Below, piece by piece: positions 1 through 7,771 of a stretch of 64,000 bases of DNA (position 1 is the stretch's first letter; the number at the start of each line of letters is the position of its first letter). The translations under genes and the position numbers were made by a program. The notes beneath the pieces are model-generated. The model ran no database searches. It saw nothing but the letters and a program-made list of their open reading frames with translations, and was not told the origin of the DNA. The stretch comes from Flavobacterium tiangeerense. GTDB taxonomy: Bacteria > Bacteroidota > Bacteroidia > Flavobacteriales > Flavobacteriaceae. The DNA is taken from NCBI RefSeq assembly GCF_007830355.1, contig NZ_VLKO01000008.1:75453-139452 (forward strand). Direction: 5' to 3'.

Positions 1-185
1 AGTTGGGAATTATAAGCTAAAATACAATTTTGAATTACAAATCATCCAACACCTATAAAAAATAAAATCGATGTGAGATAAAGCAATTCACAACATTTGT
101 GGATTCAGTAATTTTGTATTGATATAGTCTCATTATCAAATAAAAACTGCGTGAGCAAATTAAAAAAACTTAAATAAACTTTAAT
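1..185. other. Left-edge non-coding stretch
   Basis: About 185 bases of AT-rich sequence with no open reading frame of useful length and no recognisable RNA gene. It may be the tail of an intergenic region belonging to a gene outside the window. Together with the structured element at 186..272 and the leader up to 390 it makes a gene-free stretch of 390 bases. Confidence 0.5.
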
Positions 186-272
186 CCCTAGCCCAGATGG
201 AAGCGGCATCCTTTAGGGTCCTGATTTTTTTTCAGGATCCTAAAGATATAGCGTACAGCTGGAGAAAGCTCC
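186..272 (+). ncRNA. Structured RNA element, copy 1 (Flavo-1-like)
   Basis: The segment folds into a long hairpin: 211..224 pairs with 232..245 (14 pairs, one G-U), closed by CCAG at 193..196 with CTGG at 259..262. The flanks GATGGAAGCGGCATCC and AAAGATATAGCGTACAGC recur almost unchanged at 63586..63650, while the stem between them differs in sequence but keeps its pairing, which indicates a conserved RNA structure. The element resembles what I remember of the Flavo-1 RNA motif reported from flavobacterial comparative genomics. That name is from memory and unchecked, and its function is unknown. The strand was chosen because both end copies read the same way. It lies about 120 bases upstream of the DUF349 gene. 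Confidence 0.6.
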
Positions 273-390
273 TAATTAAAACCATCATTTGATGTATGAT
301 TAATAAAATGGCTTGTATATTTTGTATTTTGGTAAGGCTTTACTACCTTTCGGACTCAATATTATTTAAAAACCTTATACATTTAAAAAA

Positions 391-2355
391 ATGTTAGAAG
401 AAAAGAATGACAACCTGGATCAACATCAAGAAGATACAGATGGAAATGGTACCGAAACAATCTTGAATGCTACTACTGCAACTCATGATGATTTAAGTGA
501 ACTAACGCAACCTGAAGCTGTACTAATTGAAGCTGATGCCACTACTGCAACAGATGCGATTGCTGCTAGTAATGCAGAGGAAAGCGAAGATGAAACGTTG
601 AAAGAGCGCCATGAAATTCCTATGAAGGATTATGATGCTCTTGCACTTGAGGAGCTTGTTGAGGAACTTAAAGGTTTTGTTTCTAGCGATAAAGCTCTTG
701 CCTACAAGGATCATATTGAAGAAATAAAGAAAGCTTTTTTAGCTAAATACAACCACTTGGTTGAAGAAAAAAAAGAGGAATTCCTTGCTGAAAATCAAGA
801 TCCTACTGAAGAGTTTGAATACCATTCTCCATTAAAAAGTCAGTTTGATAAATTATATTCACAATTTCGTGAAGTAAAGAATGCTCATTTTAAAAGTTTA
901 CAAACTAACCTAAAAAATAACCTAGAAAATAGGCTTGCTATTGTTGAGGAATTAAAAGAACTTATAAATCCGCAAGCTAACATCAAGGACACCTTAAAAC
1001 ATTTTAATGATTTAAGAGAGCGATGGAATAATGCAGGGGCTATTCCTAAGGATAAGTACAACCATGTGTGGAATAATTATCATTTTCATGTTGAAAATTT
1101 TTATGATTATTTACACCTTGATCGTGAAGCGAGAGACCTTGATTTTAAGCACAACCTAGAATTAAAACAAAAAATTGTTGCCCGTGTTGAGGAACTGGTT
1201 CTTGAAAAAGATGTTAATAAAGCTTTTAGAGAATTACAAGATTTACATAAAATCTGGAAAGAAGATATTGGTCCTGTTTCAAGAGAACACCGAGATGCTA
1301 TCTGGAACCAGTTTAGCGATTTGACTAAAAAAATGCACGATAAACGTGAAGTTTTATTCGAAAATCAGCGTGCAGTTGAGTTGGCTAATCTAGAAAATAA
1401 AAAAGCCATAATTGCTCAAATTGAAGTTCTGGCTACTGAAAAAGTAAATGCTCACTCGCAGTGGCTAGGCCAAATAGAAAAGGTTGAGGCATTGCGCACT
1501 GCATTTTTTGCGGCTGGAAAAGTTCCTTCAGAAGTTAATGAGGAAACTTGGAGCCAATTTAAAAATGCTGTACGTAATTTTAATTCTTTTAAAAATTCTT
1601 TCTACAAAGACATTAAAAAAGATCAAAACGACAACCTTGCTAAAAAAACTGCTCTTGTAGCAAAAGCAAAAGCACTACAAGAGAGTACTGATTTTGCTAC
1701 CACTACACCTATAATGAAGCAAATTCAAGAGGAGTGGAAAGAAATAGGTCATGTTCCTAGAAAGTATTCGGACAAAATATGGAAAGAGTTTAGAGAAGCT
1801 TGCAACCACTATTTTGAACACCTTAAAGAGCATAAAAAAGAAGAAAACAGTGAAGAAGTTGCTGCATTTGAAGGTAAAAAAACATATCTAGAATCGCTGA
1901 GAGAATTTCAACTTACAGGTGATCATAAAACCGATCTTGATGCTATAAAACTTCATATTGAAAACTGGAAAGGTTTTGGTAAAGTGCCTTTTGCTAGAAG
2001 GCATATTGAAGGGAAATTTAACAAAATTCTAGATGCTCTTTTTGAAAAATTAAGCTTGAGTAAAAAGGATACTGACATGATGCGTTTTGCTAATAGAATG
2101 GATCAATTATCTGAAAGTAATGATTCTAGAAAACTAGATAGTGAGAAAATTTTCATCATGCGTAAAATTGATGAAGTTCAAAATGAAATTTTTCAATTGG
2201 AAAACAACATTCAGTTTTTTGCCAATACTCGTAATGCTAAGAAAGAGAATTCAATTGTATTAGAAGTTCGTAAAAACATTGCCATTCACAAAGAAAGTCT
2301 TGATGTATGGAAAGAAAAACTAAAGCAATTAAAAAATATTAAAATAGAAGAATAG
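391..2355 (+). CDS. DUF349 domain-containing protein, five repeats
   Basis: A 654-residue protein. The first ~75 residues are acidic and low-complexity. The rest is helical and carries five DUF349-type repeats, each with a W-x-x-x-G core followed by a helix with W or F, near residues 200-240, 275-317, 360-400, 440-480 and 515-560 (for example RERWNNAGAIPKDKYNHVW and EEWKEIGHVPRKYSDKIW). DUF349 proteins are common in Bacteroidota and of unknown function. No signal peptide or membrane segment is visible, so it is probably cytoplasmic. It stands alone, preceded by a structured RNA and a possible promoter (TTTG at 321..324, TACCTTTC at 344..351) and followed by a strong terminator. The start is the only sensible ATG. 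Confidence 0.9.
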   Translation: MLEEKNDNLDQHQEDTDGNGTETILNATTATHDDLSELTQPEAVLIEADATTATDAIAASNAEESEDETLKERHEIPMKDYDALALEELVEELKGFVSSDKALAYKDHIEEIKKAFLAKYNHLVEEKKEEFLAENQDPTEEFEYHSPLKSQFDKLYSQFREVKNAHFKSLQTNLKNNLENRLAIVEELKELINPQANIKDTLKHFNDLRERWNNAGAIPKDKYNHVWNNYHFHVENFYDYLHLDREARDLDFKHNLELKQKIVARVEELVLEKDVNKAFRELQDLHKIWKEDIGPVSREHRDAIWNQFSDLTKKMHDKREVLFENQRAVELANLENKKAIIAQIEVLATEKVNAHSQWLGQIEKVEALRTAFFAAGKVPSEVNEETWSQFKNAVRNFNSFKNSFYKDIKKDQNDNLAKKTALVAKAKALQESTDFATTTPIMKQIQEEWKEIGHVPRKYSDKIWKEFREACNHYFEHLKEHKKEENSEEVAAFEGKKTYLESLREFQLTGDHKTDLDAIKLHIENWKGFGKVPFARRHIEGKFNKILDALFEKLSLSKKDTDMMRFANRMDQLSESNDSRKLDSEKIFIMRKIDEVQNEIFQLENNIQFFANTRNAKKENSIVLEVRKNIAIHKESLDVWKEKLKQLKNIKIEE

Positions 2356-2378
2356 ATTTTTACCCATAAGGTAGTAAA

Positions 2379-2407
2379 CCCCAATCCACCAGGATTGGGG
2401 TTTTTTA
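2379..2407 (+). terminator. Rho-independent terminator of the DUF349 gene
   Basis: A perfect 9-bp stem, CCCCAATCC at 2379..2387 with GGATTGGGG at 2392..2400, has a 4-base loop and is followed at once by a T run. It lies 24 bases after the DUF349 stop codon and isolates that gene from hemN. Confidence 0.9.
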
Positions 2408-2424
2408 TTTTTATGACAATTCTA

Positions 2425-2440
2425 TATGATAATTATCATT
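2425..2440 (+). promoter_or_regulatory. FNR-like palindromic box upstream of hemN
   Basis: TATGATAATTATCATT contains a perfect 14-base palindrome at 2426..2439. Its centre (2432.5) is 33 bases upstream of the centre of a -7 element TACTTTTG at 2462..2469, which would place it near -41, the class II activator position used by FNR/CRP proteins. Boxes of the same form precede ccoS and ccoI in this window. The likely binding protein is the FNR-like regulator at 12847..13527, by inference. Confidence 0.75.
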
Positions 2441-2461
2441 TTTATCTTGATAGACTCGCCC

Positions 2462-2469
2462 TACTTTTG
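2462..2469 (+). promoter_or_regulatory. -7 promoter element of hemN
   Basis: TACTTTTG matches the Bacteroidota -7 consensus TAnnTTTG exactly. Transcription would begin a few bases downstream, leaving a leader of roughly 14 bases before the hemN ATG at 2490. There is no clear -33 TTG, which fits an activator-dependent promoter. Confidence 0.65.
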
Positions 2470-2489
2470 AGTTGCTAAAATGATCTATT

Positions 2490-3854
2490 ATGAAAAATTC
2501 TTTGATTCAAAAATATAATGTACCAGGCCCTAGATACACTAGCTACCCTACCGTTCCTTACTGGGATGAAAGTGATTTTACAAGTGATTTATGGATTCAA
2601 ACGTTACAACAATCTTTTCGTAAAAGTGGTCCTCAAGAAGGTCTTAGTTTGTATATTCACTTGCCATTTTGCGAAAGCTTATGTACTTTTTGTGGGTGTA
2701 ATAAGCGAATTACAAAAAATCACGCCGTAGAACATCCATACATTATGGCCGTTTTAAAAGAATGGACTTTATATTGCAAACTATTGGGCGAAAAACCTAC
2801 AATCAAAGAAATACATCTAGGCGGTGGCACACCTACTTTTTTTTCGACTCAAAATTTAGAGGACTTAATAAACGGCATTTTTATGCATGCCAATAAATCT
2901 GTGGATCACGAATTTAGTTTCGAAGGGCATCCTAACAATACAACCTATGCTCACTTACAAAAACTATATGAGCTAGGTTTTAGAAGAGTAAGTTTTGGGG
3001 TGCAAGATTATGCTGAAAAGGTTCAGAAAGCCATTCACAGAGTACAACCTTTTCATAATGTAGCAAAAGTAACCTTTTGGGCAAGAGCTATTGGGTATAC
3101 ATCAATAGGTCATGATATTATTTATGGGTTACCGTTTCAAGAAATTGACGATGTAATAGACACTATTGAAAAGACAAAATCCCTTAAACCTGACCGATTG
3201 GCATTTTACAGTTACGCGCATGTGCCTTGGATAAAAGGGAATGGGCAGCGCGGTTTTAATGACGAAGATTTACCTCAAGATGATAAAAAGAGACAATTAT
3301 ATGAAACTGGTAAAGAGTTATTATATGAGAATGGATATCATGAAATAGGGATGGATCATTTTGCTTTAGAAACCGATGCACTTTACATTGCTTTTCAAGA
3401 AAAAACTTTACACCGTAATTTTATGGGATATAGTGCTTCAAAAACTCCGTTAATGATAGGTCTTGGCGTATCCTCAATAAGTGACAGCTGGTATGGTTTT
3501 GCTCAAAATGCTAAAAACTTAGACGATTACTACCAAATGCTTGAATGGGATAGACTGCCCGTTTTTAGAGGTCATATCTTAACTCATGAAGACCTCATCA
3601 TTAGAAAACACATTTTAAACTTAATGTGCCAATTTGAAACTTCTTGGCATGATGCTTCATTATATTTTGAAGAACTGCCAGAAGTACTAGAGCAGCTACA
3701 TGAAATGGAAAAAGACGCTCTTATCGTGATACATGAAAATAGTCTTGTAATCACAGAAAAAGGCAAACCTTATATTCGAAATATAGGAATGGCATTTGAC
3801 TTAAGATTGAAAAGAAAAGCGCCAGAAACCGCTCTTTTTTCGATGACAATTTGA
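2490..3854 (+). CDS. hemN: Oxygen-independent coproporphyrinogen III oxidase
   Basis: A radical-SAM enzyme that converts coproporphyrinogen III to protoporphyrinogen IX without oxygen, in the cytoplasm, for heme synthesis. The cluster motif C61-x3-C65-x2-C68-x-C70 is the HemN form with its extra cysteine. GGGTP follows at 111-115, and the protein has the HemN N-terminal start (KYNVPGPRYTSYPT) and C-terminal domain. The length of 454 residues is usual for true HemN rather than the shorter HemW. It sits beside the cbb3 oxidase block and has the same FNR-type box, so it is probably induced when oxygen is low, supplying heme for the oxidase. It converges with the operon ending at 3923. Confidence 0.96.
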   Translation: MKNSLIQKYNVPGPRYTSYPTVPYWDESDFTSDLWIQTLQQSFRKSGPQEGLSLYIHLPFCESLCTFCGCNKRITKNHAVEHPYIMAVLKEWTLYCKLLGEKPTIKEIHLGGGTPTFFSTQNLEDLINGIFMHANKSVDHEFSFEGHPNNTTYAHLQKLYELGFRRVSFGVQDYAEKVQKAIHRVQPFHNVAKVTFWARAIGYTSIGHDIIYGLPFQEIDDVIDTIEKTKSLKPDRLAFYSYAHVPWIKGNGQRGFNDEDLPQDDKKRQLYETGKELLYENGYHEIGMDHFALETDALYIAFQEKTLHRNFMGYSASKTPLMIGLGVSSISDSWYGFAQNAKNLDDYYQMLEWDRLPVFRGHILTHEDLIIRKHILNLMCQFETSWHDASLYFEELPEVLEQLHEMEKDALIVIHENSLVITEKGKPYIRNIGMAFDLRLKRKAPETALFSMTI

Positions 3855-3922
3855 TACACACTTTTACAAAAAAATAAAGTACGCTCAAGGCATGCTTTAT
3901 TGTTTATGAGAAAAAATGTTAA

Positions 3923-4624
3923 TTAATGACAAGTGGCATTAGATTGAATAAACAAACTCATTGTAGACGGCGATACGTATGGAATACCCAAACCTAAACC
4001 GCGCAAAATAAACAAGCATCCCATTGTTATCGCTACATAGGGAATCATTTTTTGAATTCGGTTTCGCATAGGCATTGTAATATATCCCTGTATTAAAACA
4101 ATACTACTCATGAGCGGTACTGTACCTAACCCAAAAAGTATCATGTATACAACACCCCAACCTGCATTTTGCATAGCAATAGCTCCAAATAAGGCAACGT
4201 AAACCATACCACAAGGTAAAAATCCGTTTAGTAAACCTATTGTAAACAATGACTTGTAACTTTTATTTTTGAACTGTGCTCCTAAAGTTGATTTAATACC
4301 AGCCACGAATTTAAATATAGGCTTAGAAAAATTATATCTAGCAAATAACTTTTCAGGAATAAGTACCACTGCAATCATTGCAATTCCTATCCCTACAGAA
4401 AGTTGCTGCTGTATGCCCGCCATAAAAAAACCTTTGCCCACTAAACCAAATACAAATCCTATGGTACCGTAAGCTGAAATTCTACCCAAATGATACGTGA
4501 TTATTTGTAAAACTCTTTTAGAGGAGTTATTCCTGTCTATAGGCAACATCATAACAATAGGACCACACATCCCGATGCAATGAAAACTGCTTAATAAACC
4601 AAATATAATTGCTGTGTAAAACAT
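3923..4624 (-). CDS. TauE/SafE-family membrane protein of the cbb3 operon
   Basis: A 233-residue polytopic membrane protein with about six hydrophobic segments. It starts with the motif HCIGMCGP (residues 15-22), typical of the small sulfite-exporter TauE/SafE-like (UreH/DsbD-like) proteins found at the end of cco operons in Bacteroidota. In that setting such proteins are thought to help copper handling or assembly of the oxidase. The methionine/cysteine/histidine motif in the first helix would suit a metal ligand. Last gene of the ccoS-NOQPGH operon, 61 bases after fixH. The product ends with Cys-His. Sulfite export as a function is not supported by context. Confidence 0.85.
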   Translation of the reverse strand: MFYTAIIFGLLSSFHCIGMCGPIVMMLPIDRNNSSKRVLQIITYHLGRISAYGTIGFVFGLVGKGFFMAGIQQQLSVGIGIAMIAVVLIPEKLFARYNFSKPIFKFVAGIKSTLGAQFKNKSYKSLFTIGLLNGFLPCGMVYVALFGAIAMQNAGWGVVYMILFGLGTVPLMSSIVLIQGYITMPMRNRIQKMIPYVAITMGCLFILRGLGLGIPYVSPSTMSLFIQSNATCH

Positions 4625-4685
4625 GTTGTATTCTTATTGATCTAAGAAATAATGAAGAACATTTTGTTGAAATGATTTCTGGTAC

Positions 4686-5138
4686 TTACCTCACGTAAAC
4701 CGTTTCCTTTGACAAATATGATTTTCCGTTGTATTGCCATTCCATATTAATGTCCCAACGGCCGCCTGCTAAACTTTTTTTAGGAATGAGCAAAGTTGTA
4801 GCATTAGATAATGAAATAGGAATTTCAAAATCTAATTTTTTATTAGACGGCCTGTATAGAGACACTTTCCCTTTTATTTTATTGGTTTCAAAAGTGTTAG
4901 GAAATTCCACTTCTATTCCGTTTGCATTGTTGTTTATAATTGGCTTTTGAGCCAAATCTACAGCATTTTGTATGCGAGTCATCTCCTCAGCAAAATGAGC
5001 ATCATGTTTGTAATACTCCTCTACAACCAATTCATTATCATATTTAGAATCAGACTGTACCTTAAATACAAAAAACAAAATGAATGTCATAAACAATCCA
5101 AAAGCAATTACTATTCCTGTTCCCCAATTTATTTTCAT
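4686..5138 (-). CDS. ccoH: FixH/CcoH family cbb3 assembly protein
   Basis: A 150-residue protein with one N-terminal membrane helix (about residues 8-26) followed by a periplasmic domain, as in FixH/CcoH, which assists assembly or stability of cbb3 oxidase. The start MKINWGTG is chosen because membrane-helix spacing and family starts fit it. An exact 20-bp copy of its first codons lies directly upstream (ATG at 5158) and reads out of frame into a TGA that overlaps the real ATG. It lies between ccoG and the SafE-like gene in the cco operon. Confidence 0.85.
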   Translation of the reverse strand: MKINWGTGIVIAFGLFMTFILFFVFKVQSDSKYDNELVVEEYYKHDAHFAEEMTRIQNAVDLAQKPIINNNANGIEVEFPNTFETNKIKGKVSLYRPSNKKLDFEIPISLSNATTLLIPKKSLAGGRWDINMEWQYNGKSYLSKETVYVR

Positions 5139-5158
5139 GTTCCCCAATTTATTTTCAT
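5119..5158 (-). repeat. 20-bp tandem duplication at the fixH start
   Basis: The 20 bases GTTCCCCAATTTATTTTCAT occur twice in direct tandem (5119..5138 and 5139..5158, + strand spelling). The unit spans the fixH start codon and its first six codons. Because 20 is not a multiple of three, the upstream copy forms a separate 7-codon reading frame (5135..5158, minus strand, MKINWGT then TGA) whose stop overlaps the genuine ATG as ATGA. Confidence 0.9.
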
Positions 5159-5183
5159 GTTCTTACTATTTGCTTGTTACACT

Positions 5184-6602
5184 TTAATTAAAACTACGTG
5201 GACTTAAAAAACTAGTAGTGGTAGTTTCTATTTTATCAATACCATTAAACACTTCAATTTTTAGATTTGTTTTATCGGTATCTAAAATATTTTGATTGAT
5301 TTCTATAAAAAGTGTTCCGCTGTCCATGCTTTGCTTAGACACTTTTAAGTATTGGATCCCTACAATTTTCAAACTTCCTTTGATTCCGACCAATTTAAAA
5401 TGAACGCTGTCAAGATCTTTACTAGTTTTATTGATCACCTTAAATGTGTACACATTACTTATATTATCCCCTTTGTGTTGAAACAATTGCCCTGGCAACC
5501 TTAGAATCACCGCCTCAACATCTGAACGAAGGAACAACAAGCCAATTAAAACTCCCGTTAAAATGAATAAAACGGCTGAATACCCTTTCATTCTACTGGT
5601 GAATTTGAACTTTTTTTCTTTCTCGATTTCCTCTTCAGATGCGTATCTAATAAGACCTTGAGGCAATCCCACATTATCCATAATGGTGTTGCATTCATCA
5701 ATACAAGCCGTACAATTGATGCATTCTAATTGCGTTCCATTTCGAATATCAATTCCTGTGGGGCAAACATTTACGCATTGTTTACAGTCAATACAGTCTC
5801 CTTTTCCGGTGGCACTCCTATCCTCTTGCTTATTGAATTTTGCTCTGCCAGCGGTTTTTTCACCTCGAATAAAATCATAAGCTACATTTATAGATTTATC
5901 ATCTAATAAAACACCTTGTAACCTACCGTAAGGACACGCTATAATACAAACTTGTTCTCTAAACCAAGCAAATATAAAATAGAACACACCAGTAAAAATA
6001 CCTAATGAAACTAAGGTGCTGATGTGGTTACGTGGTCCCTCCTCAATCATTTTATAAAGGGCATCACTGCTGATGAGATAGGCCAAAAAAACATTGGCAA
6101 TAAAAAATGATATTATCAAAAAAAGGAACCATTTTAGCCCTTTCTTTCTAATCTTCTCAGCGTTCCATTCCTGTTTATGCAAACGAATTTGAGCGCCTCT
6201 ATCTCCCTCTATCCAATATTCAATTCTTCGGAAAACCATTTCGAGAAAAATAGTTTGGGGGCAAATCCATCCGCAAAAAATACGTCCAAAAATAACCGTA
6301 AAAAGAATAACGAAAACAATTCCGATAATCATAAAAAGAACAAACAGATAAAAATCTTGTGGCCAAAAAGGAAATCCAAAAATAGTAAACCTGCGTTCTA
6401 GAATGTTGAACATCATGAACTGGTTGCCATTCACTTTAACAAATGGATTTGCTACTAAGACTATTAATAACAAATAGCTTACCCATTTACGGTATTCATA
6501 CAACTTCCCGGAAGGTTTTTTAGGATAGATAAATTTTCTATTCCCCTCTTCGTCAATAGTTCCTATGGTGTCTCTAAACGCTTCGTCTGATGAATTTGAC
6601 AT
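5184..6602 (-). CDS. ccoG: cbb3 oxidase accessory protein CcoG
   Basis: A 472-residue membrane ferredoxin-like protein that is needed in cbb3 biogenesis and, in studied species, reduces Cu(II) for copper delivery. About five membrane segments are visible. The membrane motif FCGWICPQ (about residues 110-117) is followed by two 4Fe-4S sites, CIDCKQCVNVCP and CINCTACIDEC (about residues 267-303), then a last membrane helix and a C-terminal Ig-like domain. It is preceded by ccoP and followed by fixH. The length and motif order are normal for the family. Confidence 0.94.
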   Translation of the reverse strand: MSNSSDEAFRDTIGTIDEEGNRKFIYPKKPSGKLYEYRKWVSYLLLIVLVANPFVKVNGNQFMMFNILERRFTIFGFPFWPQDFYLFVLFMIIGIVFVILFTVIFGRIFCGWICPQTIFLEMVFRRIEYWIEGDRGAQIRLHKQEWNAEKIRKKGLKWFLFLIISFFIANVFLAYLISSDALYKMIEEGPRNHISTLVSLGIFTGVFYFIFAWFREQVCIIACPYGRLQGVLLDDKSINVAYDFIRGEKTAGRAKFNKQEDRSATGKGDCIDCKQCVNVCPTGIDIRNGTQLECINCTACIDECNTIMDNVGLPQGLIRYASEEEIEKEKKFKFTSRMKGYSAVLFILTGVLIGLLFLRSDVEAVILRLPGQLFQHKGDNISNVYTFKVINKTSKDLDSVHFKLVGIKGSLKIVGIQYLKVSKQSMDSGTLFIEINQNILDTDKTNLKIEVFNGIDKIETTTTSFLSPRSFN

Positions 6603-6672
6603 TATTTTAATTTATAAAAACGAGTTTACAAAACTTGAAACAGATGTTTAAACATCCGTCCCAGGATGAAAA

Positions 6673-7572
6673 TTATTTAGCAGCGACTACTGCACTTTCT
6701 TCAGCCCATAACTCCCCTTCAGATGCTTTTGCATCAGGTGGATTACTGCCTTTCAAAGACAAGATATAGCTTGCTACTTTTTGCATTTCTTTTGGCTTTA
6801 AGGTCCCTTTCCAGGATATCATTCCTTTTCCGTCTCTTCCTCCATTTACCAGAGTGTGAAAAACATTCTTTATACCACCACCCAAAATCCATTGATCATC
6901 GGTTAAATTTGGTCCTATTTGACCACCAGCGTCAGCTCTATGGCAAGCAGCACAATTAGTGATAAAAATTTCCTTTCCAGCAGCTAGATCAGCCGGTTCT
7001 GTCAATAAGGTTACCGTTTTTTCATCCATCAAGTCTGGAGCAGTTTTCATATATTCAGCAATCTCAATTTTGGCTTGAGCCACTTCCTTTTGAAGTTCCA
7101 TTTCTTGATTATCTGCTCCCAATACTTCATATCGTACCATATAAACTACTCCAAAAAGTATACACGCATAAAACAAATACACCCACCATGGCGGCAAATT
7201 ATTATCTAACTCCTTAATACCATCATAATCATGATCTAATAACAACTGTCCTTCATTATAAAGAGGCTGCGTTTTAGTCAGTTTTGCCATTAGATTTTTA
7301 TACCACGCCTGATCTTGAAAACGAATATTTTGTTTTTTAAGTAAGGCTTCTTTTTGATCTTGCGTCAATAATTGGTATGTAATGGTATCAACAGCTTTCC
7401 AAGTAATTTCTACTGCAATCAATAAAAAAAGAAATACTAATAAAAACACGGTGACCATTGGGAATTTTATAAATGCAGGTCGATCTCCTGAGTCAATGAA
7501 ATACTCCATTACCATAAAAACAGTAAAGAAAATTACAGGAACTCTAACGTATACAGGAAAATTATTTTTCAT
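6673..7572 (-). CDS. ccoP: cbb3 oxidase subunit III, single-heme CcoP
   Basis: A 299-residue membrane-anchored cytochrome c that passes electrons to the cbb3 catalytic subunit. Three hydrophobic segments (about 8-24, 38-58, 130-148) precede the FixP_N-type motif and a periplasmic cytochrome domain with one CAACH heme site (near residue 210) and a distal methionine candidate in GKGMISWKG. Classical proteobacterial CcoP has two heme c sites. Only one CxxCH exists here, as in many Bacteroidota. The tail is rich in Ala and Glu. It lies between ccoQ and ccoG in the operon. Confidence 0.92.
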   Translation of the reverse strand: MKNNFPVYVRVPVIFFTVFMVMEYFIDSGDRPAFIKFPMVTVFLLVFLFLLIAVEITWKAVDTITYQLLTQDQKEALLKKQNIRFQDQAWYKNLMAKLTKTQPLYNEGQLLLDHDYDGIKELDNNLPPWWVYLFYACILFGVVYMVRYEVLGADNQEMELQKEVAQAKIEIAEYMKTAPDLMDEKTVTLLTEPADLAAGKEIFITNCAACHRADAGGQIGPNLTDDQWILGGGIKNVFHTLVNGGRDGKGMISWKGTLKPKEMQKVASYILSLKGSNPPDAKASEGELWAEESAVVAAK

Positions 7573-7595
7573 TCTAACTGGTTTAAATACTACAA

Positions 7596-7766
7596 TTAAT
7601 TATCGCTCAATGGCATCTGGCTTAACTCTTGAATCTTTTCTTTTTTATAAGAGAAAACCCAAAGACCTAGACCTACAAAAAAGAAAAAGAAAATTAATAA
7701 AGACAGAATAGGATATATGGCTACACCATCAATGGTCTCCATATTGTGTTTAATTTGTTCAAACAT
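7596..7766 (-). CDS. ccoQ: CcoQ-like small cbb3 oxidase subunit
   Basis: A 56-residue product that begins MFEQIKHNMETIDGVAIYP and has one very hydrophobic helix (about residues 18-39), then a short basic tail with YKKEKIQ. Size, single membrane span and its place between ccoNO and ccoP match CcoQ/FixQ subunits, which stabilise the cbb3 complex. It starts 5 bases after the ccoNO stop and ends 23 bases before the ccoP start. The assignment rests on position and topology, since the family is poorly conserved in sequence. Confidence 0.85.
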   Translation of the reverse strand: MFEQIKHNMETIDGVAIYPILSLLIFFFFFVGLGLWVFSYKKEKIQELSQMPLSDN

Positions 7767-7771
7767 AACTA

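Noticed and set aside
3866..3912. Possible terminator between hemN and the SafE-like gene
   Set aside because: Only a 7-bp AT-rich stem (AATAAAG/CTTTATT) with a large loop. Too weak to call.
4947..5207. 86-residue frame opposite fixH
   Set aside because: It is antisense to fixH and ccoG, low in quality, and lacks any domain.
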